Part shown: piece after piece, positions 1 through 9,422 of the stretch
Position numbering within the stretch: position 1 is the stretch's first letter
How the letters are laid out: each line of letters opens with the position of its first letter
Source: Terramyces sp. JEL0728
Lineage: Eukaryota > Chytridiomycota > Chytridiomycetes > Rhizophydiales > Terramycetaceae
Direction: 5' to 3'
DNA length: 64,000 nt
NCBI GenBank assembly: GCA_027603945.1
Contig: JADIIU010000004.1
Coordinates: 248,001 to 312,000, forward strand
Notes under the pieces: generated by a model
What the model was told of the DNA's origin: nothing
Seen by the model: the letters and a program-made list of their open reading frames with translations, nothing else
Databases searched by the model: none
Program-made: the position numbers and the translations under genes

Positions 1-512
1 GGAATCCAAGGCAGCAAGTATTTAATCAGGTGCATATTAGGATCCCAACTAGGAAGTAACAACTGCTTGACAAAATACCCGTTCCCTTGCACAGTTCTGG
101 TTGCAATTGGTATCATCCTTAATTTATCAGATTCTGCAATTGCGACATTCAATCTTCTCTCAAATTCCCTTGTTCCACTCTTTAGATCATCATAGTGAAA
201 AGTTTCGCCTTCTATTATTTCTGGATCGACAGCAGCTAGCTGCGGTCCAAGCTCCAGAGCAAAAGATTCCAGTTGATCGTTGTTTGAACTGGCTAATATT
301 CCATATATGAACAATACCAAGTTGTGCGTTTCTATTCGAACATATTTGTACAGCTCCTCAGTTGCCGTTCTATTCCAGCTTTTTATTCTGCATAATTGAT
401 TAAGGGTATGCGTGTGCGGGCTGTTCTTTGATGATATTCCTCCGGGTAAAATGTAATTTGGCCGTTCAATAAATGACAGGATCCTCAGCTGTATTTCTGG
501 TGGAAAATGCAT
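1..512 (-). CDS. F-box-like protein, N-terminal 170 residues (runs off window)
   Basis: An open frame starts with ATG at 512 on the minus strand and stays open to base 1, so only the N-terminal 170 residues are seen. The protein begins MHFPPEIQLRILSFIE, followed by a LCRIKSWNRTATEELYKYV segment. This is the proline / EIQLRIL / C-x(n)-W layout of an F-box, which docks substrate receptors onto SKP1 in SCF ubiquitin ligases. The rest (residues about 70-170) has no motif I recognise. No intron is needed in the visible part. The next gene on the same strand (U2AF1) ends 184 bp away. The F-box call rests on the first 45 residues only. Confidence 0.55.
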   Translation of the reverse strand, partial: MHFPPEIQLRILSFIERPNYILPGGISSKNSPHTHTLNQLCRIKSWNRTATEELYKYVRIETHNLVLFIYGILASSNNDQLESFALELGPQLAAVDPEIIEGETFHYDDLKSGTREFERRLNVAIAESDKLRMIPIATRTVQGNGYFVKQLLLPSWDPNMHLIKYLLPWI

Positions 513-696
513 TTCTTTTTTGTTGAAAAAATACAGCGAAAAAAGAAACAAGTTTATTAGTTGCCTTCATCTTGCAATTTCACTTGAAGGGAGATTGCAT
601 CAAATAGATTCTAAATTAAAATGGAAATACCCATGCATAAGCTACCGCAACCAAAAGTATTTTAAAATTCATTAGGAAAATTTACGCGATTTTTAT

Positions 697-1486
697 TTAA
701 TAGCGATCATAGTCTCTTCGCTTGTCATCCCTTCGATCTCTACGATCTCGTCTGTCATCATATCTATCCCTCCTTTCATAATCCCGTTCGCGGTACTCTC
801 TCGGCTTGGACGCTCTGGCAGCTTCTTCTGGTCTGGGATTCAATATTTGGATTGATAGTTTCTGCGCTTGGAATAATTCTCTCTTCAAATCTTTTGTCAC
901 TTGTTTTAAATGCATAAAGTTGCAAAATCCTCCCCTGGTACATTCTGCATTTTCATATTGCCTACAGCATGCTAAATTAGTATTAATCACCTTCATTAAA
1001 ATCAGTGACTGGTGATAATTCGGCATACAGCGGTCTGCCAGCATAGAATCTGGAGTTCAAGGAGTCGCAAGCTTTCCCTGCATCTTCCTCGTACTTGAAT
1101 CTTATATAAACATCTATATGAGCAATACTTACTTCCTACTAGATGATCTCCCACATTATCACATATATTCATTTCTTCAATCTCTCCATATTTCGCCAAC
1201 TCCATAAAAATATCTTCAAAAAACAAATCGAAATCATTTTGCAATTCATAAGGATTCATTCTGCATCCGATTAGATTTCCTGGGTTCTGATATAAATTTG
1301 GCAGTAGCAGCGTTTGTGAAAAGTTTGGTTTTACATGCTTGCGAGAGCACTGGTTAATTAAAAGCTACCTTTTCACCATGACGACAAGCGCCGATTTTGA
1401 AATAAAAGGAACAGTTTACTTTATCCTTTTCTGTGCCGTAGATGGAAGCTAAATGATCTTGAGTTAATAATTTACTTGCCTGCCAT
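697..1486 (-). CDS. U2AF1: U2 snRNP auxiliary factor small subunit (U2AF35)
   Basis: U2AF35 recognises the 3' splice-site AG together with U2AF65. Five exons give 236 aa (human about 240). Introns are 1458-1479 (22 nt, starting GC instead of GT, after a 7-nt first exon), 1350-1368, 1114-1132 and 972-990 (19 nt each). Zinc finger 1 is C-x8-C-x5-C-x3-H at residues 18-37 and zinc finger 2 ([19 protein letters not shown]) is C-x7-C-x5-C-x3-H. Between them lies a UHM-type RRM with [14 protein letters not shown]. The C-terminus is short and rich in R/D/Y ([17 protein letters not shown]) rather than RS dipeptides. The residue equal to human Trp134, the tongue-in-groove contact to U2AF65, is Phe127 here (SRFYAGRP). 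It is divergent from RPS10. The family call is certain; exon 1 is less certain because it needs a GC donor. Confidence 0.93.
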
Positions 1487-1875
1487 TTTGTGATCAGGAA
1501 AAAGAAATTTCAGAAATTCAACTTTAAGATACCCACTAATGAGCCAGCGATAGACTGGAAAGATATTAGCAGCTATGGGACATTAAGGAGTATTCTAGAA
1601 GCAACTAGAATATCAAGTTTTACACCCTGATATTAGCGAATAGACAGGCGCTAATAATTAACTACTGAGGCAAAGAATCTGAGAGATACTTGTGCTGGAG
1701 AAATATTTCAATACTTTGGTTACTTTCACTAGCCACAAATATTTTCCAGCCACAAATCTTGAGTGACATCTGATTGGTCGGAGGCTAAATGCTCCGGGGG
1801 AAAGAGAAAAAAACAAAGATGGATTTTTCGCCTTTCAAGCTCAGCGCTAAATACAAAACAGATTAGTTGCCCAGC
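1487..1875. promoter_or_regulatory. Divergent U2AF1/RPS10 intergenic region with CCAAT box; contains duplication boundary
   Basis: This is the longest non-coding stretch in the window (389 bp), between the U2AF1 ATG (1486, minus) and the RPS10 ATG (1876, plus). An inverted CCAAT box (ATTGG) lies at 1773-1777, about 100 bp upstream of RPS10, a plausible core promoter element. A 10-bp direct repeat AGCCACAAAT occurs at 1731-1740 and about 1748-1757. From 1837 on, the sequence is shared with 33104 onward, so the CCAAT box belongs only to copy A of RPS10. No ORF or RNA gene is apparent. Confidence 0.5.
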
Positions 1876-2350
1876 ATGCTCATTTCAAAAGACAACCGTA
1901 AGCAAATTTATCAATATCTTTTCCAAGAAGGTGTATTAGTCGCCCAAAAGGACTACAATCTTCCATTACACCCTGAAATCAAAGTCCGCAACCTCGAAGT
2001 TATCAAGGCTTTACAATCACTCAACTCCCGTGGATATGTCAAGACTCAATTCTCATGGCAATACTATTACTACACCCTCACTGCTGAAGGAATTGAATAC
2101 CTTCGTGCATACCTTCACTTGCCAGCAGAAATTGTCCCAAGAACCTTCTTGAAGACTGCCAAGGCTGTAGGCTCCCGCCCACAATCTGAAAGACAACCAA
2201 GAGAAGACCGTCCACGCGGTGATGAATACCGTAGACGTGGCGATGGAGAAAAGAAGGTTGGTGCTGGAGCAGATTTCAAACCAGAATTCGTAAGTTACTA
2301 TTAATTAACTCTAGCGCGGCGGAGTTGGTCGTGGAGCACCACGCCAATAA
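1876..2350 (+). CDS. RPS10: 40S ribosomal protein eS10 (copy A)
   Basis: Structural protein of the small ribosomal subunit beak. Two exons (1876-2289 and 2315-2350) give 149 aa; the 25-nt intron 2290-2314 is the longest one found here. The S10/plectin domain fills residues 1-95: [38 protein letters not shown] and [18 protein letters not shown] match the family closely. The tail is basic and ends [11 protein letters not shown] after the intron, the usual Gly/Arg end of eS10. I chose ATG 1876 because the protein then starts MLISKDNRK, like MLMPKKNR in animals; the in-frame TTG upstream is not needed. An AATAAA at 2386-2391 lies just before the convergent CFAP58. Confidence 0.98.
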
Positions 2351-2422
2351 ATTTGTAGTATAGGGTTATATGCTCTTTTTACATCAATAAAACACTAATG
2401 TTTTGGAATTGAATGGAAATAT

Positions 2423-5176
2423 TTATTCAGGTTGAATATCTTCAGGAACCTGTTCTGCCGGCTCTTCCTCTTCTCTGTTGTCATATTCCTCTTCTATTGG
2501 CTCTTCCTCTTCTCTGTTGTCAAATTCCTCTTCTATTGGCTCTTCCTCCTCCTCCTCTGGTATTATTTCACCAAATGGAATTGAGGGCAGTGGAGGCAAA
2601 TTCTTTGGCTCGGAGGCATTTCTCATCTCGTCAACTCTTTCCTTGTACATTTTCAAAAATCTCTTCTTGCAGGCTAATAACCCAGCATCCAACTGGCCAA
2701 TAGTGTATTGGTACTCGTTCACCTGAGCTTTGTACATATTCAATTCTGTGTCCATGTGCCTTAGCTGTTGTTTCTTGTCTTTTAATATCTTCATAAACTC
2801 TGCATACTGTTGCACAGCTTCAGGTCCTGCTTGCTTTGCTAGAATAGTTTTCAAGTGCAAGTATAGTTTTTCCTTTACTTCTATAGCTACATCTTTTTCT
2901 CCCAGTTCCTTGTTCTTGGCAATCAACTTTTTTTGAAGTGTGTGTTGAAGTAGAATTAGGTTATATGCTTGGGGCTGGCTGCCTTCCAATTTTCTCCACC
3001 GGTGTACATTAATTGGGTTTTCCAATTCTTCCTCCAAAGCTTTGATCTTTTTCTGTTCAGAAATAATTATATTTTGCAATTGAATAATCTGCCTCTTCAT
3101 TTGCGGTATTGCTGCAGTTTCGTCGCTCACTTCGGCAACCAAGATTTTATTTGTTACAATTTCTCTGCGAATATTTCTTATAGACTTCATTTTTTCGTTG
3201 TACTGAATTTCTCCTCTTAATAGATTAAGCGATTGTGTCTTCATTTGATCATAAACTTCGGTTAGTTCTTGGTTTCTTCTTAGCAATTGAGAAGATAAAT
3301 TGTCCCTTTCTGCAACTATCAAATTCAAGGCTGTTTGCTGTCTAGTTCTTTCCACGTCAGCCTCTTTGACAAATTGGTCCAGTTTGAATTCTTCAACCAT
3401 CTGTGATTTGATATACGCCATTGCCAGTTCATTTTGGCCTTTCAAAGTCTTGATTTCTTCGCTGATAAGCTCCGAATCTTTTGTTAGCTTGACATAGTCT
3501 GCATTTTCTTTTACTAGCATTGCCTCCTTGGAGTTTACATCCTCTTTGAAGCCGTTAATTTGGAAATTCATTATTTTCAATTTCCTTTTCATTTCATTAA
3601 TTTCTGTTTGAGACTCTATCAATTGCTTTGAATGCAGCTTTCTGTCCGACTGGATTGCTTCATACAAATTCTGCTGGTACTTTAGTTTGTTTTCAGCCTG
3701 GAAAGTTTGCTTTTTGTATTCAAATATTTTCATTTCTTTTTCTTTCATTTCAGCAATGATTGAAATCGCTTGATTGCCATGTTTGTTTGCTTCGGCTAGA
3801 TATGCATCTCGCTCGTCTGCCAAATGTTTCTGGAGTTTATTATTTTCTGCAATATCTTTTAGAATTCTAGCATTTTCTAATTCTATTGTAGCTTTTTGCT
3901 GCTTTTGGAGCTGGAGCAGGGTTTCAATCTTTACTGTCTCTGATTGAGTCTTTTTCAGACAGGATTCCAAGATATCTTTTTCTCTAGCCAAATCGTCAAT
4001 GTTTTTTTTAATAGTGTCGACTTGTCGTCTTATTGCTTCGATTTTAGCAACCAGTTGATCATTTGTAGTGCGATGAACCTTGCGCTCGATCTCTGCTTGA
4101 GTTTTGTGATCTTCCAAGTTTCTAATTTTCTTTACTAACCCTTCCTTGATTCTCACTACCTTTTTAACTTCGGATTTGTGGGATTGAAGTTCTCTTTCTT
4201 TAATTTTCAGTTCAGCGTTGGTAATTTCATTTTCGGCAAGCAATTCTTTTGTTAAAATCATTTGTTCATCATAATCCTGTTGCAACTTGACAGTTCTCGA
4301 ACCTAGCGACTCTTGATCTCTAATCAACTTTTCAATCATGTTCCTTTGTGTTTTAATCTGGCTTTCAATGTTTGCAATTTCTTCTGTCGCACGGTTAACT
4401 GCAGTCTGTTTTGAAATCGCTTCTTGAGATTTAATGGTAACAACGACCCGCAATTCTCTCAGATCTCTTTCCATCCTTTCCTTGTTTTTCATTTCCATAT
4501 CAATCTCCAATTTCTTTTGAGTGTTCTTGTCTTTGAGCAAGTAGATTTCCTTGTCAATACTCTTACGCTCCACTTCTGCGGTGTCAATTCTTTCTGAAAT
4601 AGTCGTCAATCCATTGCGAAGACTGACAATCCTTTCTAATTCGTTTTCAAGGTCTTTGGTGTACTGCTCTTTAGCTGCAATCAGGTCATTAATCACTCGT
4701 TCCTGGCCGGCACTCAGCCCTACACCCTGCTTGATCGTGCTGTTTAAATTGGCAACATCTTGTCTCAATTGGCGGATTTCCATTCTTTCCAACTCTTCCC
4801 TCTTGTTACTCGACTCCAAGAGAGCTTCAGCGCGAATAATCTGAGTCTTTAGTGTTTTCAGCGTTTGAGCATCGTGTCCGAGCTTTGAAGAGTCTACGGC
4901 TTGTTGCTCTACGATATTGATTTCCTTTAAAACGTCTTCGCTCTTTGCTTTGAGCTTCAATGCATTCTTGCTCGACCTCTTGATGACTCTCAGTAGCTTG
5001 GCATACTCTGTCTTAAATTTCTCTAGGTTGTCATCGTCACCGATTTCTTCCAGCATCCCTCCACCTAATTTTTCTTGTTCGGCAGCTCTTGTGGTCCATT
5101 GGTCTAATTGCTCCAGTTTGGAGTTGATTAACGTTGGAAAGTCTGCTATATTTCCCTTTGAAACTGCTGAAGTCAT
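2423..5176 (-). CDS. CFAP58: Cilia- and flagella-associated protein 58 (copy A)
   Basis: Coiled-coil protein of the motile axoneme, needed in animals for sperm flagellum assembly. It is a single exon of 917 aa (human about 870), almost entirely heptad coiled coil. Family signatures include ENPINVHRWRKLEGSQPQAY, QAGPEAVQQYAEFMKILKDK and KKQQLRHMDTELNMYKAQ near the C-terminus and GRVLSAGQ-like SAGQERVINDLIAAKEQYTK near residue 180. I place the start at ATG 5176 (MTSAVSKGNI); an in-frame ATG at 5248 would overlap the stop of the upstream KAS gene (5245). The C-terminal 45 residues are acidic and carry a 13-residue tandem repeat (EPIEEEFDNREEE). The stop codon lies within an AATAAA. This long gene has no intron, whereas CFAP43 has 18. 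Confidence 0.95.
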   Translation of the reverse strand: MTSAVSKGNIADFPTLINSKLEQLDQWTTRAAEQEKLGGGMLEEIGDDDNLEKFKTEYAKLLRVIKRSSKNALKLKAKSEDVLKEINIVEQQAVDSSKLGHDAQTLKTLKTQIIRAEALLESSNKREELERMEIRQLRQDVANLNSTIKQGVGLSAGQERVINDLIAAKEQYTKDLENELERIVSLRNGLTTISERIDTAEVERKSIDKEIYLLKDKNTQKKLEIDMEMKNKERMERDLRELRVVVTIKSQEAISKQTAVNRATEEIANIESQIKTQRNMIEKLIRDQESLGSRTVKLQQDYDEQMILTKELLAENEITNAELKIKERELQSHKSEVKKVVRIKEGLVKKIRNLEDHKTQAEIERKVHRTTNDQLVAKIEAIRRQVDTIKKNIDDLAREKDILESCLKKTQSETVKIETLLQLQKQQKATIELENARILKDIAENNKLQKHLADERDAYLAEANKHGNQAISIIAEMKEKEMKIFEYKKQTFQAENKLKYQQNLYEAIQSDRKLHSKQLIESQTEINEMKRKLKIMNFQINGFKEDVNSKEAMLVKENADYVKLTKDSELISEEIKTLKGQNELAMAYIKSQMVEEFKLDQFVKEADVERTRQQTALNLIVAERDNLSSQLLRRNQELTEVYDQMKTQSLNLLRGEIQYNEKMKSIRNIRREIVTNKILVAEVSDETAAIPQMKRQIIQLQNIIISEQKKIKALEEELENPINVHRWRKLEGSQPQAYNLILLQHTLQKKLIAKNKELGEKDVAIEVKEKLYLHLKTILAKQAGPEAVQQYAEFMKILKDKKQQLRHMDTELNMYKAQVNEYQYTIGQLDAGLLACKKRFLKMYKERVDEMRNASEPKNLPPLPSIPFGEIIPEEEEEEPIEEEFDNREEEEPIEEEYDNREEEEPAEQVPEDIQPE

Positions 5177-5244
5177 CTTATTTTGCAAAAGCTTCGCGAA
5201 ATGAAAAATTGGTATTACATCATTCCAAAATGTATTTACTAAAT

Positions 5245-6581
5245 TCAATGATCAACCCTCTTAAAGCAAAGAGAACAGTTTGTGCCACCAAATCCAAAGC
5301 TATTGGTCAATCCATATTTTAAGCCAGTCCCATCCTTGCTCCTTCTAGGGATGCTTGACACGTCTCTACCAACTTTCGAAACATAGTCCAAAGAGAACTC
5401 ATCTGATTCCAAGTTGTCCAGGTTAATAGTTGGCGGTATTACGCCATGCTTGATGGCCAATATCGTATAGATTGCCTCTACTGCTCCAGCTGCTCCTAGC
5501 AAGTGCCCAATCGCGCCTTTGGTGGATGAAACTGCAATACCATCTCCAAAAATCCCTCTGATCGCTCTAGTTTCAACAAGGTCTCCCAAAGGAGTTGAAG
5601 TCGCGTGTGCGTTGACATAGTCAATCTCTTCTGGCTGCGCGTTTGAATGTGCAATCGCTTTTGTCATTGCTCTAGCTGCCCCAGAACCATCATCAGGAGG
5701 AGATGTGATGTGATGAGCGTCTCCTGAAAGTCCATAGCCAGAGAGTTCACAATAAATCCTTGCTCCTCTTTTGATAGCATGGTTGTATTCTTCCAAGACA
5801 ACCACTCCAGCACCCTCTCCAATTACAAACCCATCCCTATCTCTATCAAACGGTCTAGAAGCCAGTTCTGGGGTATCATTAAAGTTGGTTGAAAGCGCTC
5901 GCAGCTTTGAAAACCCAGCAACCGCCAGTGGAGTTATACTCGCCTCTGAACCGCCAGCAACCATTACATCTGCATCTCCGTACTGGATAAACCTTGATGC
6001 ATCTCCTATTGAATGTGCTCCGGTTGCACATGCAGTTGTAACAGAGTGATTCGGCCCTTTAAATCCGTATTTCATACTAACATGGCCCGCTTAATTAATG
6101 GAAACTACCTGCCATATTCAATAACAGCTTTGGCACCAAGTACGGACTGACCTTCCTTATACCCTTAATTAAAAACAATAAACATTTGCCTCAAAGGCTG
6201 TAAATCCATCGGTGATATCTTGCAGCGAGCCAATTCCTGATCCGATACACACACCGGTCATTTCCTTTTCTAGTTCGGTCGCAGGAGTGTACCCTGCATC
6301 TTTAATTGCCTCATCCGCAGCCAACAGTGCATATTTCATGAACAGCGACAGTAGTTTTTCATCCTTGGTCAACTAGCGCATACTGATTTACTAAAAAATG
6401 ATGCTGTTTGAAAATCCTTGTGAACGAATCCGGCAGCTTTGCTGTTTGTTGGTCCAAACGAGGGAGGAATCTCTGTAATACCACATGAGCCGGCAATTAA
6501 TTTGCTCCAGTTGGACTTTACATTTATTCCCAACGGAGTTACTAAACCCAACCCTGTTACAACGACTCTTCGCCTAGCCAT
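5245..6581 (-). CDS. OXSM: Beta-ketoacyl-ACP synthase II type (FabF/OXSM) (copy A)
   Basis: Condenses malonyl-ACP with acyl-ACP in type II fatty-acid synthesis, which in opisthokonts is mitochondrial and feeds lipoate. Four exons give 425 aa (E. coli FabF about 412). The Cys-His-His triad is visible: C165 in TACATG, H306 in [11 protein letters not shown] and H340 in [14 protein letters not shown]. The glycine-rich end SFGFGGTN is present. Introns 6164-6183 (20 nt) and 6090-6108 (19 nt) are GT-AG. The first, around 6373-6392, must be 20 nt to keep frame, but a GT-AG split there gives only 19, so this junction is non-canonical in both copies. No transit peptide precedes [18 protein letters not shown], so mitochondrial location is inferred from the family only. 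Confidence 0.93.
6373..6392 (-). other. Non-canonical intron of the KAS gene (copy A)
   Basis: Between residues SFF and LTKDEK of the ketoacyl synthase the two conserved frames are offset by two bases, which requires removal of 20 nt (or 17 or 23). The only GT-AG pair spans 19 nt and would cause a frameshift into a stop. Removing AGTAAATCAGTATGCGCTAG exactly restores both frames. Copy B has the same sequence (37640-37659). Confidence 0.6.
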
Positions 6582-6664
6582 TCAAGATTCAAAAAAATCA
6601 AATTATCAACTGCAGTCAATAACCAGTAGATTACGGTAAAAATTATTAGTTATTTATAATAATA

Positions 6665-7371
6665 TTAAGGAAAGTCTAAAATCGAACGGCAATATTCGTA
6701 AACATTGAACTGATGGGCCAACTCTCGCGCTTGTTCCAGGGTAACCCTGTTGTTAGTCCATCCTTACCAGGTTCCTTGATACTTGCCATAACCACCTTGA
6801 ATCTTTTCATGTTTTGTGTTGAGCACTTCTTTCTCTAAAATCTTTGTTCGCCTGCCTTTCTCTATGCCAGCGACCTAAATCAAACAAAAAATACCTTTAG
6901 AAGGTGTGTAGCGTTCACCATCGTATCATCCCGCCTCCGCATAACGGAATTTCCACCAACCATAAGTTCATATACTTCCACCCCAGCATATGTAGCTTCG
7001 AACAGATTAGTACCCGGTGGTGCTAAAGAAGATAGCACCCTTGGAATTGAGGCAGACGGACGTAATTTCTTTGGGGTTTCTTGAACGAGAAGAGCACGTT
7101 TGTTGTAGGCCACAGAAAGGAAATTAGACGGGTGAAAAGGATAATTTACAGGCTGTACGTTTGGAATATTTGCAGGTTGTTCTGGCTCGGGGTTTTCAGG
7201 TGATTTGTTTTCCATATGAGTAACTAATCCAGATGGTTTGTTTAATACTGTTGGATATAGCTCCGGCTGATGTGTTAATAGCGGTAGCAGTAGCTCTTCA
7301 CTGCTGAACTGTACGTGGTAGTTTGAATAAAGCGAGTCCACGTAGATATCTTCGTCTCTAGCGCTGATCAT
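6665..7371 (-). CDS. APSES/KilA-N domain DNA-binding protein, short form (copy A)
   Basis: Sequence-specific regulator of the Mbp1/Swi4/Xbp1 family. Three exons give 221 aa; introns 6875-6894 (20 nt) and 6747-6767 (21 nt). Residues about 1-125 are low-complexity and proline-rich. The APSES domain occupies about 126-221: [59 protein letters not shown] and [19 protein letters not shown]. It stops right after the DNA-binding domain, without the ankyrin repeats and C-terminal coiled coil of Mbp1/Swi4, so it may act as a competitor or bind partners through its N-terminal part. Its ATG overlaps the ATG of the divergent methyltransferase by two bases; a downstream start (M53) is possible. Confidence 0.88.
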
Positions 7372-8281
7372 GGTTGGCGTTTTGGGAAATTTTTTATTTG
7401 AAACAATGGGATTGCTTCCAGGAAGTTTACAAGAGCAGGAATTGAACGCAGCCCATCTTCAGAAATATCCTAAAGGCCCGGAGCAGACGCTGCTGGATGC
7501 TATCCTAGTTTTTGACAGAGTGTTTTCTGACAAGGACTTGAAGGAAAAACGAAAGCAAATCAAGCAGTTTTTCATCAAAAGGGACTTTACATCAATCTTT
7601 ACTGATCCGGTATTACTTCCTATTTACACGGTTGAATACATTCCTGGAAGGGCTTTATGTTATAGAGACATGTTTATGAAAATTGAAGAACTGCGGACAT
7701 ATCTTCAGAATGGACAGGAAATACTAGTCCTTGGAGGAGGAAATGGAGCGGAACTATTGGGAATTGCATCTGCCATGTGCACTTTCACAAACCAGATTAA
7801 TATCACCATACAAGATTTGTCAGATTACAAAATATTACCAACATTGATGGCTTCTATCCAAAACACTTACAATCTGAACAATCTGACTATGGAAAATATC
7901 ATTGGTGATTTAATGAATCCCGACACTGTTCGGCAATACGGAAATAATTTCAAGAACAGCGGGTTGATCACAGCTCTATTTCTCTTGAATGAAATATTGG
8001 CCCTTTCAAAGAAATCCTTTGTACTCCTAATTACAAATCTGGTAAAGTCAATGAAAAGGGGGAGCTTGTTGTTGGTAGTGGATTCCGCTGGATCATTTTC
8101 TGAATTTGAAGTTGCGAATTCAGAAAAATCATACATGCTATTTAAACTATTGGATGCAATTCAAGGGTTCAAAACTCTGGCATCATTTGATTCTGTGTGG
8201 TATCGATACCCGAAGGAAATCACATTTCCTTTGCAATTAAACAACATGCGGTTCTTTCTTCGGCTGTATCAAAAAATATAG
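7370..8281 (+). CDS. BMT6: 25S rRNA (uridine-N3)-methyltransferase, Bmt6-like (copy A)
   Basis: SAM-dependent enzyme of the yeast Bmt6 family (Pfam Methyltransf_34), which methylates a uridine of large-subunit rRNA in the nucleolus. It is a single exon of 303 aa. The SAM-binding motif I is ILVLGGGNGAELLG (residues 118-131). The family end is recognisable: SVWYRYPKEITFPLQLNNMRFFLRLYQK, here continuing from residue about 275. Start ATG 7370 overlaps the start codon of the divergent APSES gene; M13 or later could be the true start, which would free some promoter space. The gene is convergent with an unknown gene 28 bp downstream. Assignment to Bmt6 rather than another Methyltransf_34 member is inference. 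Confidence 0.8.
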   Translation: MVGVLGNFLFETMGLLPGSLQEQELNAAHLQKYPKGPEQTLLDAILVFDRVFSDKDLKEKRKQIKQFFIKRDFTSIFTDPVLLPIYTVEYIPGRALCYRDMFMKIEELRTYLQNGQEILVLGGGNGAELLGIASAMCTFTNQINITIQDLSDYKILPTLMASIQNTYNLNNLTMENIIGDLMNPDTVRQYGNNFKNSGLITALFLLNEILALSKKSFVLLITNLVKSMKRGSLLLVVDSAGSFSEFEVANSEKSYMLFKLLDAIQGFKTLASFDSVWYRYPKEITFPLQLNNMRFFLRLYQKI

Positions 8282-8309
8282 AATTAGCTACAAAAATGTT
8301 CAAATTTAT

Positions 8310-9047
8310 TCAGCAATAAACTGAATCCTGATTATTTCTCTTTCCGTATTCCATCACCCGTTTATAAAAGTTGCTGGCATTTCGTTGTAGCAATTTGGCT
8401 CCACCTCCCTTTCGATAATCTAAATCACAGTCCATTTCTTTTAGATGATGGAGTAGCTCTGACGGACCCGGTCGTATTCCTCGGTTAGAGAGACTTTCAA
8501 AGTAGTTCCAGGCAGTTTGTAGTTGGAATAATTCGCCCTGGTGAGGAACAAGTATTAATTCGGTGCGGTGACTCTTTCCAGGGCGAATTTGATATCTTTG
8601 AGACAACTCGCCAGCAATGTGGGAGGTGTGTCTTTTTCCATCGGCCAGAATTGCTGCGAACCGAGTCCCATAGGGAGAGTAGCGAGATATTCCATGTCTA
8701 ATTTCAAATTGCGATCTTTTGGGTGCCATTTCTGCAACAATACCATACATTGGTGGTCGATGTTCTGTTTCAGCAAGCACACATTCAGCCAGTAAATCTA
8801 GCCCAGAGGCATATTTGAATATCTCTTTTTCTGGGTATGATTGCAGTTTCTGGTCAAAATCACAAAGCACAGTAACAGATGATTCGGCTGGGTCACTATG
8901 TTCAGTGTATGAGAATTCTTGATCTATCGATTCATATTTAACCTCCGATTCTGGAATAGTTTGACAGGAATCTTGCGATATCAAGGTAGCAGTAGATAGG
9001 CTCGATTCAAACAAACGTCCAGGAGCTCCAATACCTGCCAATTCCAT
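8310..9047 (-). CDS. Uncharacterised protein, 245 aa (copy A)
   Basis: I do not recognise this protein. A single exon runs from ATG 9047 to the stop at 8310 and the product is identical in both repeat copies, which argues for a real, constrained gene. Residues 1-80 are Ser/Glu/Asp-rich and probably disordered. Residues 95-245 look folded: HRPPMYGIVAEMAPKRSQFE, ISRYSPYGTRFAAILADGKRH, RPGKSHRTELILVPHQGELF, then a helical basic C-terminus (GGGAKLLQRNASNFYKRVMEY). There is no signal peptide or membrane segment. An in-frame TTG at 9101 would add 18 residues but is not a normal start. It is divergent from the small gene at 9423 across 375 bp. Confidence 0.7.
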   Translation of the reverse strand: MELAGIGAPGRLFESSLSTATLISQDSCQTIPESEVKYESIDQEFSYTEHSDPAESSVTVLCDFDQKLQSYPEKEIFKYASGLDLLAECVLAETEHRPPMYGIVAEMAPKRSQFEIRHGISRYSPYGTRFAAILADGKRHTSHIAGELSQRYQIRPGKSHRTELILVPHQGELFQLQTAWNYFESLSNRGIRPGPSELLHHLKEMDCDLDYRKGGGAKLLQRNASNFYKRVMEYGKRNNQDSVYC

Positions 9048-9422
9048 GGGAAACAACTGCAAATGAAGTTTCTGCTTTAAATAATGTCTAGGAGACGTCA
9101 ATTATACGTCACCGAAAATCTACTATGCAAAATGACATTTAACAATGAATGTATTAAAAACTAGTGTGTAGACATTCCATTAATAATATTCACCGACAAT
9201 ATCTAGATTACTAAAAGACGTCTGAATAAACAAACTCTGAGGAACTCTGGTTTCCCATGGAATGGTAGTTGAATCAAGTTCCTACCGTGTTATAGATGCT
9301 CTCAACACATCTTCAAAATCCGTATTTGTATGCAAGCCAAATTGGGACAGTCTTGTGATTGAACTATGCTTTGTTTGTTTTTTTGTACATCAATACGCGT
9401 CAAACTTGGAGTTGACTTTATA
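9048..9422. promoter_or_regulatory. Divergent intergenic region with CRE-like and MluI-box motifs (copy A)
   Basis: 375 bp without a gene, long for this genome. Near the 9047 start lie two ACGTCA elements in the segment 9091-9115 (CRE/ATF-like). An ACGCGT (MluI cell-cycle box, the Mbp1-type APSES target) sits at 9395-9400, 22 bp before the ATG at 9423. Several 1-nt indels separate this from copy B (40315-40688), including in a T-run, but ACGCGT and ACGTCA are kept. No other structure was seen. Confidence 0.4.

Noticed and set aside
1867..1875. Upstream TTG start for RPS10, and similar TTG/CTG/GTG starts for other genes (9101, 17038, 27649)
   Set aside because: Standard ATG starts give N-termini that match the families, and some upstream frames overlap neighbouring genes or differ between copies.
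2430..2560. Microsatellite or CRISPR-like repeat from the repeated GGCTCTTCCTCTTC blocks
   Set aside because: It is the coding repeat for the acidic C-terminus of CFAP58, a 39-bp in-frame unit that varies between copies.
6665..7371. Viral origin of the KilA-N domain protein
   Set aside because: The sequence around [22 protein letters not shown] and [11 protein letters not shown] is of the fungal APSES type, the gene has two native introns, and no viral genes surround it.
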